The notes: generated by a model from the letters alone, not told the origin. Counted from the first letter of the stretch, positions 52,777 through 63,835 are shown. The stretch is DNA of 64,000 nt from Macrostomum hystrix (GCA_950097015.1 CATNEN010000039.1:11192001-11256000), one strand, 5' to 3'. Program-made: numbers and translations.

Positions 52777-54054
52777 TCAGTCCTGCTTGGTCGTTGTCAT
52801 AGTAATGCTCTGCGCCACAGTCAGCTGAGAATTGACAACCCCGGCGCGCCTTAGGCAAGGCAGGTAGAACACGTAGAAGGCTTTGCGGGTTCCAGTGTGG
52901 AATATACAGTTCAATTGGCTGTTTGCCTTTGTCACTTCCCACAGTGCGTTGCTAAGTATCAGAGCTGAAATCAAGGACAGGTTTTCAGTTTGATCTATCA
53001 TATTCAGATACACCTTGAAGGTAAACTTATCTCACCGCCGAAAAACTTGCGACTCAAAGCTGTGTCAAAGACGTTCAGCTCCGGTTTATAAACTCCAAGG
53101 TGAAGAATTTCTCCAGGTACGCCAAGCAGGAACTGCATGCAGCTCATGGCAGCCAGAATGCCGGTGATTCTCAGCTCTCCAGTCTTCTTTGAGCTGCCCG
53201 CCTGACTGGCTGTTCCTGTCATTTCATTCCTGCTCTTGCGAGCCTGGAACAGGTTCAGAGCCAGTCCGACAGTGGTCAGCAGGCAGGTGAAGTACACAGT
53301 GAACATTGGACGGGCTTCACGAATCGCAGAATGTCCCACATCCAGACAGGAGCCTTGCCGTCAGGTACACATCCTTCTAATGAAAACGCCTTGCAGCAAG
53401 TGGCGATAGCTACCTTGGTTCCATTTATCAGGACTCTATCTGAAACAAGATGGTAGCTGTACGCATCGGCAATGGTTAGAACAAACGACAACAGGAAAGC
53501 GATCAGAATCAATGCGTTGTTCTTTTGTTGGTCAGCACAGACTTTGCCTTCAACGGGAAAGCCACTGTGAGCCACCTGCATACACACGAGAATGCCAGGC
53601 TGATGGTGGAAAAGAATACTGGAAAATAGATCATTCCAAAGGTAAACTTGCACTTGAATTGCATCAAGCTGTAGTACAATGGGTCGCCCGACTCGTAGTT
53701 AAATCTTGCTAAAAATGCGCTGATTTCCTTCTGCTGCGGCATTGAACCGCTGCGTGACTGAAAAAGATCGTAGACCCAATTGATGCAGCAGACGCAGTCG
53801 GCAAAGCACACCAGCAGCATCCAATTAAGAACTTTCCTGTTGTAGGGCTTCTTCACCAGCAGGTAGACCAGAGACAGGATTGTCAAAATATTGTTCGCAG
53901 AGAAGAATGCAAAGAAAAAGAATCCTATTGCAGGGTCCTTCATATTGGCCTCCTCAATGAGCCGTACATGTCCATGATGGCAGTTGAAGTATGTAGAAGA
54001 AAACGTTGGAATGTTGGTAAAAGAACTTTGACTCCTGATGCAAAGCTGCGACAT
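52777..54054 (-). pseudogene. Peptide-type rhodopsin-like GPCR with three frameshifts
   Basis: Four overlapping minus-strand frames together spell one seven-helix receptor without introns. ATG 54054; TM1 (AFFSANNILTILSLVYLLVKK), TM2 (LNWMLLVCFADCVCCINWVY), TM3 with its Cys (KCKFTFGMIYFPVFFSTISL) and CRWLTVAFPLKAKS in place of DRY; a one-base shift near 53515; TM4 (LILIAFLLSFVLTIADAYSY); a second shift near 53310; TM5 (MFTVYFTCLLTTVGLALNLF) and TM6 (ITGILAAMSCMQFLLGVPGE); a third near 53020; TM7 with NSQLNCIF for the NPxxY region and an amphipathic helix, ending at 52777. The style fits invertebrate FMRFamide/neuropeptide receptors. Three single-base shifts in about 1.3 kb mean a young pseudogene or indel-prone sequence; helices and loops are otherwise well kept. 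Confidence 0.75.
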
Positions 54055-54091
54055 AGAAACCGGATTGCTGCTTCTCAGGCGCGGTAAGAGC

Positions 54092-54097
54092 TATATA
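54092..54097 (-). promoter_or_regulatory. Possible TATA box of the GPCR
   Basis: TATATA on the minus strand about 40 bases upstream of ATG 54054, which would leave a very short 5' UTR. Position only. Confidence 0.25.
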
Positions 54098-54680
54098 TGC
54101 ACAATGGTTGGACTTTTACTGTATAAATTCTGCAACGAAAAGTAAAAAGGGCGAAAAATTGATTGTGCTACAATTTTGGAGACATCAGCCCTTCAAATCG
54201 TATATTAGTTCAGCAAAAAGCGTGGTGAAAAAAGTTCTCTCGTGGAAAAGTGTGCAGATTTGTATAATCTAATAGCCTTGGATAAATAGCGAGGCCAGCA
54301 CATTGAATGCTGTTTCCTATCTTACGAGCGTATTTAGAGATGAGCAAATAGCACCACATTACAAATAAAACATCACGTTTAAACAAACAATATTTAATGA
54401 CAACTTCCGTCAAAAAGTACGTCATTAATTTAGTAGAAGTACTCAATTGAGGTCAAGCTGTGAAAAAAGTAATAGTTAAATAAAGTGTCTGTTTGAACAC
54501 AGGTCAGGTCAGAAAGCAAAAAACTGGCGATTGTGCTTGCATAAAAGCAGAATTATTGCCAGTTATGGCTTTGCCACTCGCAACACTGGGCCTGAGTGGG
54601 ACAGTCAGGCAACCACACGGCTAACTGAGCAAATCATTCCCAACCGATTCCATTTGAGCTTGGAAAGCTAATTAGTCTGG

Positions 54681-54687
54681 TATAAAA
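54681..54687 (+). promoter_or_regulatory. TATA box of the TRP-like gene
   Basis: TATAAAA 56 bases before ATG 54743. Initiation about 30 bases downstream would leave a leader of roughly 30 bases. It is head-to-head with the GPCR on the other strand, about 0.7 kb apart. Confidence 0.5.
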
Positions 54688-54742
54688 CGAACAGGAAACG
54701 ACGAAAACGTAGCCCCGGACTCAGAGAAACAGGGAATAGAAT

Positions 54743-56337
54743 ATGCAATCGGTGAGCCTCAAAGCGTCAGATATGTCCATTGCTCCACAGTTAATAAAGT
54801 CTGAAAACAACCGACAAATGGTTCTAGAAGATTTCCCGGCAAATAAAAGTTCGCCCGAGTATCGAGATAGCATGAAGCTGCTGTTCTCACGGAAATATCA
54901 CCTGTTCTCTGAAGCTCTGCAACAGAATCCGGAGCTGCTTGGACACAGCCCATGCCGCTTCTGCGACAGCCTTCCCGACTGCGAGAGCGCTGGAGAGCCG
55001 CCTCGATTGTCACTATTCTGCTTCATCCTGCTGGCGAGAGACAACCATCGAGCTGATCGGCAGTCGAGGCTTGTGGCACTACGCTCGCTGCGCTCTGTTC
55101 CTCATGATCGACTTCTGCTGCTCTAAGCAGGCCTGCTGCACTGACGAGGCGCAACTGGCTCGCTTCTTCCTGAGACTGTCACGCCATCACCAGAACTTCT
55201 GCGTGCGACTGCTGAGCGAGGAGCTGACGGACGAGTGTCTAACACCGCTGGATTACGCGGCTGCTAGAGAGTGTTTCCACCTGGCAGCGACATTCGCCAA
55301 CGCACCTGGATACCTGATGACAGAGCGGGATCATCCGAGCGACTCGAGCCTTCTGGTTGAGGAGGTCGACCTCACCTGCTACTCGAGCGATGGAGGCAAA
55401 AGATTTCTAAAGTCTCCCTTTGTATATTTCTTAAAATTCTCGCAGTCCTTTCTCGGGGTCTTACCTACCACGTGGTCTTACCTGCTTCTTCTACAGCCCT
55501 GCATCTCAGGCTTATTTTAGAAGTGTCGCACATAAAGACGTATCACTAAGAATGGTTATTATTTTAGCAATTTTCTATTTGCTACTGTACATATTGCTGC
55601 TGTTCACAATGACTGTTCGAATATTTACAAAGGATACTTTTGATTCTCGGGTTCAGGTGCTGATTCCAGGCGCAGGAAGCTCGAATTTTTCCTACCTTCA
55701 GATTATTCCTCCGTCCGTAGTCGCTGCAGTGAAGTACCTATTCTACTTGCGTGTAGCGTCGCTGGTCTACATTTGGATAATCTGGTTAACTTGGATTTTA
55801 GCTCGCATTGTGGATTCATGCACCCAACTTAAGCTTGTTCGTATACAACAGAGCTTCTTTCGCTCATTCCGTGAGTTTATTTTGATGAGAGGCTGCAGGG
55901 TGCTGGGTGCTTTCTCTGTGATGTTTGTTGTACAGTACTCGGTACTCGCAATCTTCATGGAACAGAGCTTTTTTAGCGACTCCAATAGCTATTATGAGCA
56001 AGATGGGCGAACCTTTGTCGATGGATCGCGACTGCAGGCGATAATCCTATTAAATTACTATTCCTTGTTTTTTCTAGAGCTTTTCTTTATATCTGGTATG
56101 GCTTCACGTCATCAAGTATTTCTTAAATTTCTGTTCTGCTTGAACTCAGCGATTAATCTGACGTTTTTAATATGTTTTCATATGGTAACAACCTCTGCCA
56201 CAATAATCCTCAGCCAGCATTTCATCGAATGTTCAACTTACTCATTCTTCTGTGCTATCGATTATATTGGTCGTTCATTTCGCTTCGTCTTCAGCCTGTC
56301 CAGCTTTCCAGGAATCAGCGACAACAAGACGCAATAA
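54743..56337 (+). pseudogene. Multipass membrane protein, weakly TRP-channel-like, two frame breaks
   Basis: From ATG 54743 an N-terminal soluble region (FSRKYHLFSEALQQNPELLG) shifts frame near 55020 into an ankyrin-like helical stretch (CLTPLDYAAARECFHLAATF). This leads to GGKRFLKSPFVYFLKFSQ, which resembles the pre-S1/S1 region of TRPC/TRPM channels. A second break near 55490 leads into AHKDVSLRMVIILAIFYLLL and about six further hydrophobic helices up to the stop at 56337. I see no clear pore or TRP box, so the channel assignment is weak and an orphan multipass protein is possible. The second break is preceded by a good acceptor (CTTCTTCTACAG), so a very short intron is conceivable; the first looks like a one-base indel. 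The stop codon overlaps an AATAAA signal (56333-56338). Confidence 0.5.
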
Positions 56338-56338
56338 A
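56333..56338 (+). terminator. Polyadenylation signal overlapping the stop codon
   Basis: AATAAA overlaps the TAA stop of the TRP-like frame. If used, the 3' UTR would be only about 20-30 nt. Confidence 0.4.
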
Positions 56339-57647
56339 TTGAGTCTTCGCAGTAAGAGACCGTCTTTACGGCCGTGAGCCAATTCAGGCCGAGAGTCAAA
56401 ATATATTTAAGTTTAACAGAGCGATAAGGAAGGGGGGTTGGCGGTACGATAACAAGAGTGCGCGACTGAGGGTAGGAGAGGAGGCTAGAACGTGAGCGGC
56501 GGACCAATCAGAGAGGAGGAAAGAAAGAAAGGATAGAGAATGAGAGATCAGCCGCAGAGATAACGAGAGAGAAAGAACTAGATTAAACTGGAGGATGTAA
56601 ACAAGAAAAGTGCAGAGAACGAAAGAGTGAATAGAGGACAGAAGGCAGAGACGAAAGTCGCGACATTACCCTTTGGCCTCAGGTTGTCGCGTTCTTGTTT
56701 GTTGGCGTCGCTATCCTGAACTTTGGCGTCGCTATGCTCACTCAACAAAATTAGCCTTTTGCACAGCAACTGTGAAGTGCGAATGCTAATTCTCCGAACC
56801 TTTTTGGCGCAGCAGTAAATTGTCTTACGGTACAAGGTGTCCAATTTATTGTTTCGTTCTGCAAAGCGTCCACCTGTGATAATGCGGCGAGTTATGTACC
56901 AACTCAACAGGACGGAGCAGTGCGGCGGTTGGGGCAGCAACAGTGGCGCCGACGGCTGCTGCGTGCCGAGTTGCTGCCTGCACTCGTTTCATACTAACTT
57001 GACTGGTGACAATGCTTTTGCGGGCAATCTAACAACCTCAGTTTCTAGTTAGCTGTATATTGTATTGCTCTTACCAGCGTAATGTCTTAAAACTGCTAAT
57101 ATTTTATTGTTTTCAAACTTATTTTCTAGCAGTACTCCTCTCGTAGTTATCCTCCGTTAACTTCTTGTACCTCTTATCAACATTTTTGCTATAGCCCACC
57201 CTATGAATACGTGCTTTTATATATGATATAATATAAATTAGCTACTTTTTCAGGCTTTTACTCGTAGTATGTAAATTCTGGAACGTTTTTGTCTAAATGC
57301 CGAATGGAACTTATCCCAATTTTGCCATTTCTTTGGATGTTTTGTTAAATCAAGTGCAGCACTCAATTTTTAACAACCTTGAGCAAAAAAGAACGGGAAG
57401 AATATAAAAGTCGCAAGCTTGTAGCAACTGTACGCATTGCTAGAAAACATTCCCGTGCTCACAATTTACTTCTGGATAAAACGAATCTCAAAAAAATTGG
57501 ATCGCGTTTTTCGTTTAATAGATTTTGTCTGAACAAAAATAGCTGATTCCAAAAGAAAAGTTTAAAAGAAGAAAAATAGAAAAAATTAAAACAAATTTTT
57601 TTTATCGCAGTCCGCCTGTGAATACTTGTGCCAAGGTTGTGCGCTCA
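56339..57647. other. Intergenic; purine-rich GAGA tract and CCAAT box
   Basis: At 56440-56650 the plus strand is a long purine-rich stretch (GAGAGAGAAAG-type) with a CCAATCAG at about 56504. A minus-strand ORF at 56578-56940 (120 codons) has no recognisable domain. The AT-rich remainder up to 57600 shows nothing further and abuts the calpain 3' end. Confidence 0.35.
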
Positions 57648-59862
57648 TCAGCAAGCCTCAACAAACAGCCTCAGAAGGAAGAGCGCCTCGTCTCCGGGCT
57701 CAAAGGTGCACGGCATAACGGCGTAGCGGCCCGGCGTCACGCGGAACCGGTACACGTGCGTTCGCGACTGCGTGAACGGGCAACTGTCCGCTGCTGCGCT
57801 CAACCTTCTGCCGCCCACGGGTGCCATCACCCGATCTTGGCCAGGCGCCAGACTGTAGAGGAACACCGCCTTAGCCACGTAGTTACGCTCGCCAGACTTG
57901 CGCTGGTCGGGTTCTTCCAGGCTTACCTGCGTGAAATGGGCGAGCACCTGTACTGTTTATCTATAGGTTTATGGGTGATAGGTTACGTAATTAGGCAAAT
58001 CCATGCAGTCGCGTAGCCAGGGGGGCAAGGCCTCAGCCGAGGGCAATTCGCCAATCCGCTGACGAAATTATGTGGCATACAAAACATAGTACGATTAGTG
58101 GCGCCCCGTGATAGTGACGCCCCCGAGTTATGGCGCCCCCAAAAAATGCTCTACGCCACTGGGCAAATCTCAGTGATTTTTTAATCAAGTATACGAGCCG
58201 TAATTCACAGTCACGTCACTCACCAGGCAGGTAGCTTTGTCGTCTTCATCCGTCGGAGAGTCTACGAGTTCCACAGGGAACTGCGGGTTTGTGAAGTGGC
58301 TGTCCCTGTAGTAGGGCTGGCCGCCAGAGGTCAAGCGGCGCTTCCACTCGCCGTAGAACTCGTGACAGCGCCACTCTTTGGTTCCCGGGCCACCGAGTCC
58401 GCCGTCGCCACCATTAGAGCTCGCTGGCAACCCGAAATGAAGGATCGTGACACTACGATAGAACTCGGCAAAGTCCGTGAAGCTCATCCAGAACTCGCCG
58501 TCGTCACGGCTAACCAGCTGAACGGCCCGCTTTTGCTCCTCACTCCAACCGCTGTAGTTGTCTGACCAAGCGCCTCCCCATTCAGTGGAGCCCCACGGGT
58601 TGCGCACTCGAATCAGGTCCACCTTGCGCCACTTGCCGAAAGCGGAGCCATTTTTCACCTGCAGATGTTTTGAAATCTTCTGATAATACATGCACTTTTA
58701 CATTGGAAACCACGGATAGATTGTCACATATAGCGACTTGATATGGGGTGATAAAAATGCAAAGTTTTTAGCCAGTTGCACAGCGCAGCCATTTCGCATT
58801 GCACACAAAGGCTACGTATAGCTGTTCATTCTATGTACATAGGACCGCCGCAGCCACCTCCAGCAAGTGGTGGAAACGTTAGGAAATCAAGTCTCTCGCG
58901 TAAGAACTGAATTTTTATCTAAGATATCAATATATCATAATATCAATTGGCTGAATGAAAATTAGTATTTTTTCTATCGAAGCTTTCGAAGTTAGTCGCA
59001 TCTTTTTCATTGTGTCACTTTCAAAAAGGGTTACATTAATTTGAACTTCAAATCACAGCAATTGGCGTGGTACTGGGGATAAGCCGTCACTTACCTCAAT
59101 GGTCTTCAGCCCAGTGACGGTGTAAGCATGGCTAAACACCAGTCCGTTTCCCATTTCATAGTCGTCTCCGTTGCTGCTAGGCATAGACGATGCGCCCACC
59201 ACCGAGCCTTTCTCGTTCAGACAGCGATCAATGTGCCTGGCAAGCTGCGCCAGCTGGCTCTCGTTGCAATCCTTCAATTTGATTTCCTCGCACAGGCCAC
59301 CCGTCAAGTCGGTCAGGGCTTCGTAAATGATGCCGCCCTCCAGCGCCTCGTAGCAGCCGTACAGTTTGGCCAGCGCCTTCTCCAACAGGCAGACCCAGAA
59401 CTCGCCATTCAGCGGCTGCGTGTAGACCGGGCTGCCTCCCTTCGTCGGCAATCGATCGTCAACCAGGACCTCAACCTCCTTGCCAAACTTTCGAAATCTG
59501 AATCGAAATGCTCCGCAGTAGGAGGGACCCTCCATCGTCTGGCCTTCCGGCACCACCCTATTGATTATCTCCGTTCTTTCAGCCATGCCAGCCATTGCTG
59601 CGAGAATCCAGCAGTCACCCAGACCACCCTGGGAGATGTCGCATCGAGAGAAGCCCTCTTTGATGAAAGCAGCCTTCGGGTTGATCTGTTTCGGCCGAAG
59701 CCATTTGAACCCGGCACTGCCATTTGATCCGGCGTGTTTGATGGCTCGATCGCTAGCCGGGAACTCCGGATCCTCGTACATTGACCGGCTGCTGCAACAC
59801 GTTTCTAAAATCTGGATGTGCTTCTTCTGCTGCGCTTCCAATTCGTCTACCTCCTCGGACAT
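57648..59862 (-). CDS. Calpain-type cysteine protease lacking the penta-EF-hand domain (three exons)
   Basis: Exons 59862..59095 (256 codons), 58658..58224 (145) and 57926..57648 (92 plus stop), all phase 0 with donors GTAAGT and GTGAGT and CAG acceptors; 493 residues. The papain-like CysPc core has the catalytic triad: Cys84 in QGGLGDCWILAAMA, His245 in FSHAYTVTG and Asn276 in RVRNPWG. Domain III (C2-like) follows with HFTNPQFPVEL and closes with YRFRVTPGRYAVMPCTFEPG and LLRLFVEAC, immediately before the stop. Classical calpains continue with about 170 residues of penta-EF-hand; here there is none, so no small-subunit pairing is expected and calcium would act through the core sites and domain III. 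No N-terminal targeting signal. It is a non-classical calpain; closest named orthologue uncertain. A hAT-like MITE sits in intron 2. Confidence 0.92.
58006..58161. mobile_element. Short hAT-type MITE in calpain intron 2
   Basis: Ends CAGTCGCGTAGCCAGGGGGG and (complement) CAGTGGCGTAGAGCATTTTT, the CAGTGGCGTAG terminus common to many animal hAT elements. The 8-bp duplication GGCAAATC lies at 57994-58001 and 58162-58169; on the left four extra bases (CATG) separate it from the CAG. About 156 bp, no ORF. Confidence 0.75.
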
Positions 59863-60404
59863 GTTTTCGCGATAGTAATGAAGCGAATGTTTTGCACTTT
59901 GTAGCTGTGTGAACCTTCAGCTCCTAATTGTTCTTTGGTCCTTAAGCAGTGAGCGCGCGAATGAAACAAAATATATTCATCTCTCCACTCTTGAAGGGTC
60001 TGCTGTGAGAGATAAAATATAGCTTCGGCATACGCATTCTATATCTCAACTGTACTGAGCTTCTACCTGTTGCCAGGCGCGCGTCAAAAATGACGAGAGT
60101 TTGGTTGGAAGATCTGCGCATACGAACGTGCAAAGGCCTCTACATCATTTAAGCTCGACTTGTGAATAATTCTCTTTTCTTTTTATTTGTCTCTTTTTCT
60201 CTCTTTTTTTCTCCCCCTTTGCTCTAGTCTTCATTATTTTTTCTCTCTTTTCGATAACCTCTTTGTAACCTTATTTTTTGCAATGCTCAGAAATAGAGTG
60301 TAGTTTTTCGTCTATATTTAATGATGGTGTTGTGCATCTTTATTCAAATTTTAGCAGGCTCTCTCTCCACATTTCATTTTTTATCTCTCTTGGTCGCGTG
60401 CTGG

Positions 60405-60690
60405 GGCGCCATTGGCTGGCCCGGGCTGCCACGCTGATCGGCTTACGTCCTAAATCAGCCAAGGGTTTTCAAACCTCTAGCGAGCGTGTCATTGGCTGTG
60501 TTCGGAAGTCGATCTGGACGCAAGACATTTGCCCCGCCTCCGGGCGTTTATTTTGCGTGTGATTTGAATTCACTTAAACAGCCAAGCGCACTAAAATAAG
60601 AAAAATCACCTGCGTTTGCCTCCGTCCAACGATTGGCCAACGAAACAATGACGCTACGTTTACCCCTCATCAGGTGACGCGTGGGGACTC
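60405..60690. promoter_or_regulatory. Promoter-like cluster of CCAAT and GC boxes
   Basis: Three inverted CCAAT boxes (ATTGG at 60411, 60491 and 60632), a TTACGTC CRE-like site near 60443, and a CCCGCCTCCGGGCG GC-box at about 60534-60547 occur in a GC-richer island amid AT-rich DNA, 540 bases or more upstream of the calpain ATG. It could serve the calpain gene (minus) or a plus-strand transcript starting towards 63 kb. Confidence 0.4.
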
Positions 60691-60776
60691 TCAACTCAAC
60701 TGTGAACTCTCGCGGTCAGGTACCCTGGGTCGTGAACACTCGCAGTGCGGACCCACACGGGTGTCCGAGCTGAGGG

Positions 60777-60878
60777 CTTTAAGGCAAGGACCACTGGAAT
60801 ACGTCGTTATAGTCTAGTCTAGTCTAGACTAGACTAGAGTCTAGAGTCTAGTCTAGTCTAGTAGTCCTTGCTTTAAGG
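60777..60878. repeat. Inverted repeat with TAGTC/CTAGA loop
   Basis: The arm CTTTAAGGCAAGGACCACT (60777-60795) is the near complement of AGTAGTCCTTGCTTTAAGG (60860-60878). The loop is a run of TAGTC repeats that is itself largely self-complementary (AGTCTAGACT). It could be a tiny MITE or a hairpin; AAGGACCACT occurs again near 61967. Confidence 0.6.
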
Positions 60879-60888
60879 TCGGGACCTG

Positions 60889-62411
60889 GGTTTCTCAGGT
60901 CACAGCAATGCGCAGCACAATTTTTGCTGCCAAAGAAAAATAAATCCCTACGAAAATCAATGATATTCAACGAGTTTGCAATATTCGGAGCTTAGCCCAG
61001 TTTTATAGCCTAGTAGTTTTCTTTTGGACTCCTGACGAGATCGAATCTCAACCCATAGGATGATAGGACTTTAAAAAAATACACTTTCTCTTGTGCACCC
61101 AGCTTTAAAATGGGTAACAAAATCACGTGGGATGGAAGTTCGCGAATATGTTTTGCCACCCACTTTACGGATTGAGCAGCAGCTGCACTATAGCTACTGC
61201 CTATTTGGAAGCATGACTGTGCCACGTGTAATCCAAAAAAACTTGGTAGCAATATATATTATTTATCTACAAGTACGTCTTTACTTATAGTATCTGCCAA
61301 CGATACCGACCTGCTCCAGTTCTTGAGTGCATATGGTTTAAAATTAACATGCTGCCTGCAATATTCCACAATAAGATAGTTTCATATAGCATAATTTTAA
61401 GTTAATACGTGGAATAGTTAAACGTAGTGATTTCCGACGAGTCTATAGATTTATAAAAAATTAATTTATAAAAGTTGTAGAAATTAATATACGAGCTACA
61501 TGTCGAAGAGTTGATCCGACATACTCTCGCTTTTTTCGTTGTTTGTTAATATTGTGTTAAGTTTTTGCCTAACAATTTGGCACCAATCCCATATGTAAAA
61601 TTTCTAAAGCGGTACAAATGCTTCAAAGTACTACTTACTGATTGTAGTCCTACAGCAAGTCTAATTTCAAATGTTACAAAGTACTTCTTAATAGGCTTCT
61701 AGGAAAAACTTCAAGAAAATAGTAGAAAATTTTATTTGGAATAGTCGACTTAGAATTAGATCATTTATAAACGCGTTGACATTGACACCAGGCTTGAATA
61801 AATAAATACATGTATTATTAGTTCGCTATTTATAAGTTTAGTTCATTTGACATTATTATGAGTTTTTAAAGTAACTTATTATCTTGAAGTACTGTCATAA
61901 TATTTATCATGCTAATGCCATGGTTTGCCAGCGAAAAAAATGGCATGCAAATTTGATGCCTAATTCAAGGACCACTAGAAGAAGGACAAGACACTTTGTT
62001 TCTTGGAAAATCTATTAAAGGCTAGTTTTTTTTCTGAAAAATCCACTAGTTAACAATATAGATACTTTTTCTAAAGCTTTCATGGTCATGCAAAATAGAA
62101 TAAAAGAACAGTATTGGATGTGTTTCAAATAAAAAGTTTGGACCTATAGACATTATGTCAAATAAACTGATGTTAGGACATTGATAGGCCTACTGACTTT
62201 TTATGCCTATATAGTTATGCCAACATCATTTTGACTTCTTATTTCATGCCAGAAATTTCTCGCATGAACCACATGATGTAGACTATGGTGCATTAAAAGT
62301 GTTTTTAAACAAAAGTTTTCTAATGCCCATTGAGATGGTCCAAATAGACCAAAAGCATTTTTTAATTTTCAATCCTAATATTTCAGACTATTTATTTATT
62401 CCAACATAATC
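60889..62411. other. AT-rich intergenic, no gene seen
   Basis: No ORF with domain features on either strand and no clear repeat apart from short AT-rich runs. Confidence 0.5.
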
Positions 62412-62712
62412 AGGTGAGCAGTCTGGGCATTTGCCTTTTACAACAAGGTCCCTGGGCTTAATTCTATTGCAAGGCCACATTCATTTGGGTTGCAGAGAAG
62501 GCTTGTGATCATGTCATGCAATTTACACCATCGAGGACCAATCTCCTAGGCAAGGTGAAAGTGTAAACTGCCTGACAATGAGAAAGTCAGGGCATATGTA
62601 CACAACCCTGTGTGAGTGTGTGCCTGTGTACAGTATCTGTGTATGTAGGCCCTATGCTTAGGAGTCAGTGCAATTGACACAATTGCACATTCGCCTACAG
62701 CCCTCCAATAAT
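62412..62712 (+). mobile_element. SINE family A, copy 6 (old, diverged)
   Basis: The A-box region is decayed, but ACAAGGTCCCTGGGC, GCAAGGCCACATTCATTTGG, CTGCCTGACAATGAGAAAGT and GTGTGAGTGTGTGCC follow the family order, and it ends ACAGCCCTCCAATAATAATT. More substitutions and a gap in the body make it the oldest copy seen. Confidence 0.75.
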
Positions 62713-63189
62713 AATTATTCTTATAAATGCAGTATTTGCTAAAGGCAGTCAAGCTGAAATTGCATTAAAGTGTTACATTTTATTTTATTTTTTCCAGCTA
62801 GTAATTATGTTAACTTTAATTGTTCAGAGTTTGCTGTCTATAGCTGCTATATAATTATGATGTATAAGCATTGCAATATCAATTCAAATGCAACAAGAAT
62901 GCCAAAATAAGGCATCAAGTGTCTGTATGTGCACAAAAGTTGACATTCTGTCAGCTTATTGTTACATTAATGACACCTGCCTGAGTTGGATTGACACCTG
63001 CCAACGTCCTGAAGGTTGGGCTCAGGTGTCTAGAGGCAATTCTCAGCTAACTACGAAAAGAAAATTTGACAGCAACATGGAACTTAACAGGGTAAGATTT
63101 ATTTCCAAGAAATATGTGTAAGCTAATCACTAGGCTTATGAATAAATTTCAATATGCAACCAACTTCAAGCAAAACCAACCATACTTTA

Positions 63190-63455
63190 TCAACCCATCA
63201 ATCATAATTAATCAACCAATCAACACAAACCAGCCGCTATCAACCCATCAATCACTATTAATCAATCAACACAAACCAGCCACTATCAACCCATCAATCA
63301 CTATTAATCAATCAACACAAACCAGCCGCTATCAACCCATCAATCACTATTAATCAATCAACACAAACCAGCCGCTATCAACCCATCAATCACTATTAAT
63401 CAATCAACACAAACCAGCCGCTATCAACCCATCTATCAATCACTATTAATGAATC
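63190..63455. repeat. 46-bp tandem repeat, about five copies
   Basis: Unit ATCAACCCATCAATCACTAT plus TAATCAATCAACACAAACCAGCCGCT, built from CAATCA/ATCAAC sub-motifs. Nearly identical copies, just upstream of the exon at 63563. Confidence 0.9.
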
Positions 63456-63562
63456 AATCAATCAACCGAATTTTATCAGTCAAGTTAGTCAACACTATGT
63501 TGTTAATCGTTACGAACCGATCCTCATCAATAACAATCAATAAATCGCCATCAATAAAACAG

Positions 63563-63835
63563 GAGTCCCTAGACCGAACAGACGGTCTTGTCAGCTGTTT
63601 CGGTGTTGGCGGTACAGGCTGTGTCTCGAGGACAAAGCGCAGAGACTCATTGCCTAGCCCATCATCGGAGCATTTTTCTGGATTCTTTGCTGAGTCCGCA
63701 GCCTCCGAACTTACTCAACAGCAGCAGCAGCAGCAGCTACTCTCCGATCACGAAAATGTGCTGTTTGAGCTTACCAGGGTACCAGCCGAAGATTTGGCTA
63801 AGGAGCTCACGCTGATATTTATGCGGGACTTTCAG
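63563..63835 (+). CDS. Exon of a possible RasGEF-domain protein (RALGPS-like), runs off window
   Basis: A 91-codon open exon between an acceptor-like AAAACAG and a donor GTCAGA. The 3' half reads NVLFELTRVPAEDLAKELTL, which lines up with the start of the CDC25-homology RasGEF domain of RALGPS proteins (x-V-F-x-V-x-K-V-x-P-E-E-x-A-x-Q-I-T-L). A polyQ run (CAG repeats) precedes it, and the 5' half is Ser-rich and Cys/Gly-containing. RALGPS1/2 activate RalA. The family match is about 25 residues long, so it is tentative. The 5' end is uncertain (another acceptor TTGTCAG lies inside). A downstream acceptor at 63970 is followed by ATCTCCAGT and a GTGAGT donor. Confidence 0.45.

Noticed and set aside
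56330-56965. Solo LTR with a primer-binding-like TGGCGCCGAC at about 56945
   Set aside because: A sequence ending CA precedes TGGCGCC as in LTR elements, but I found no matching TG start, no target duplication and no gag or pol downstream.
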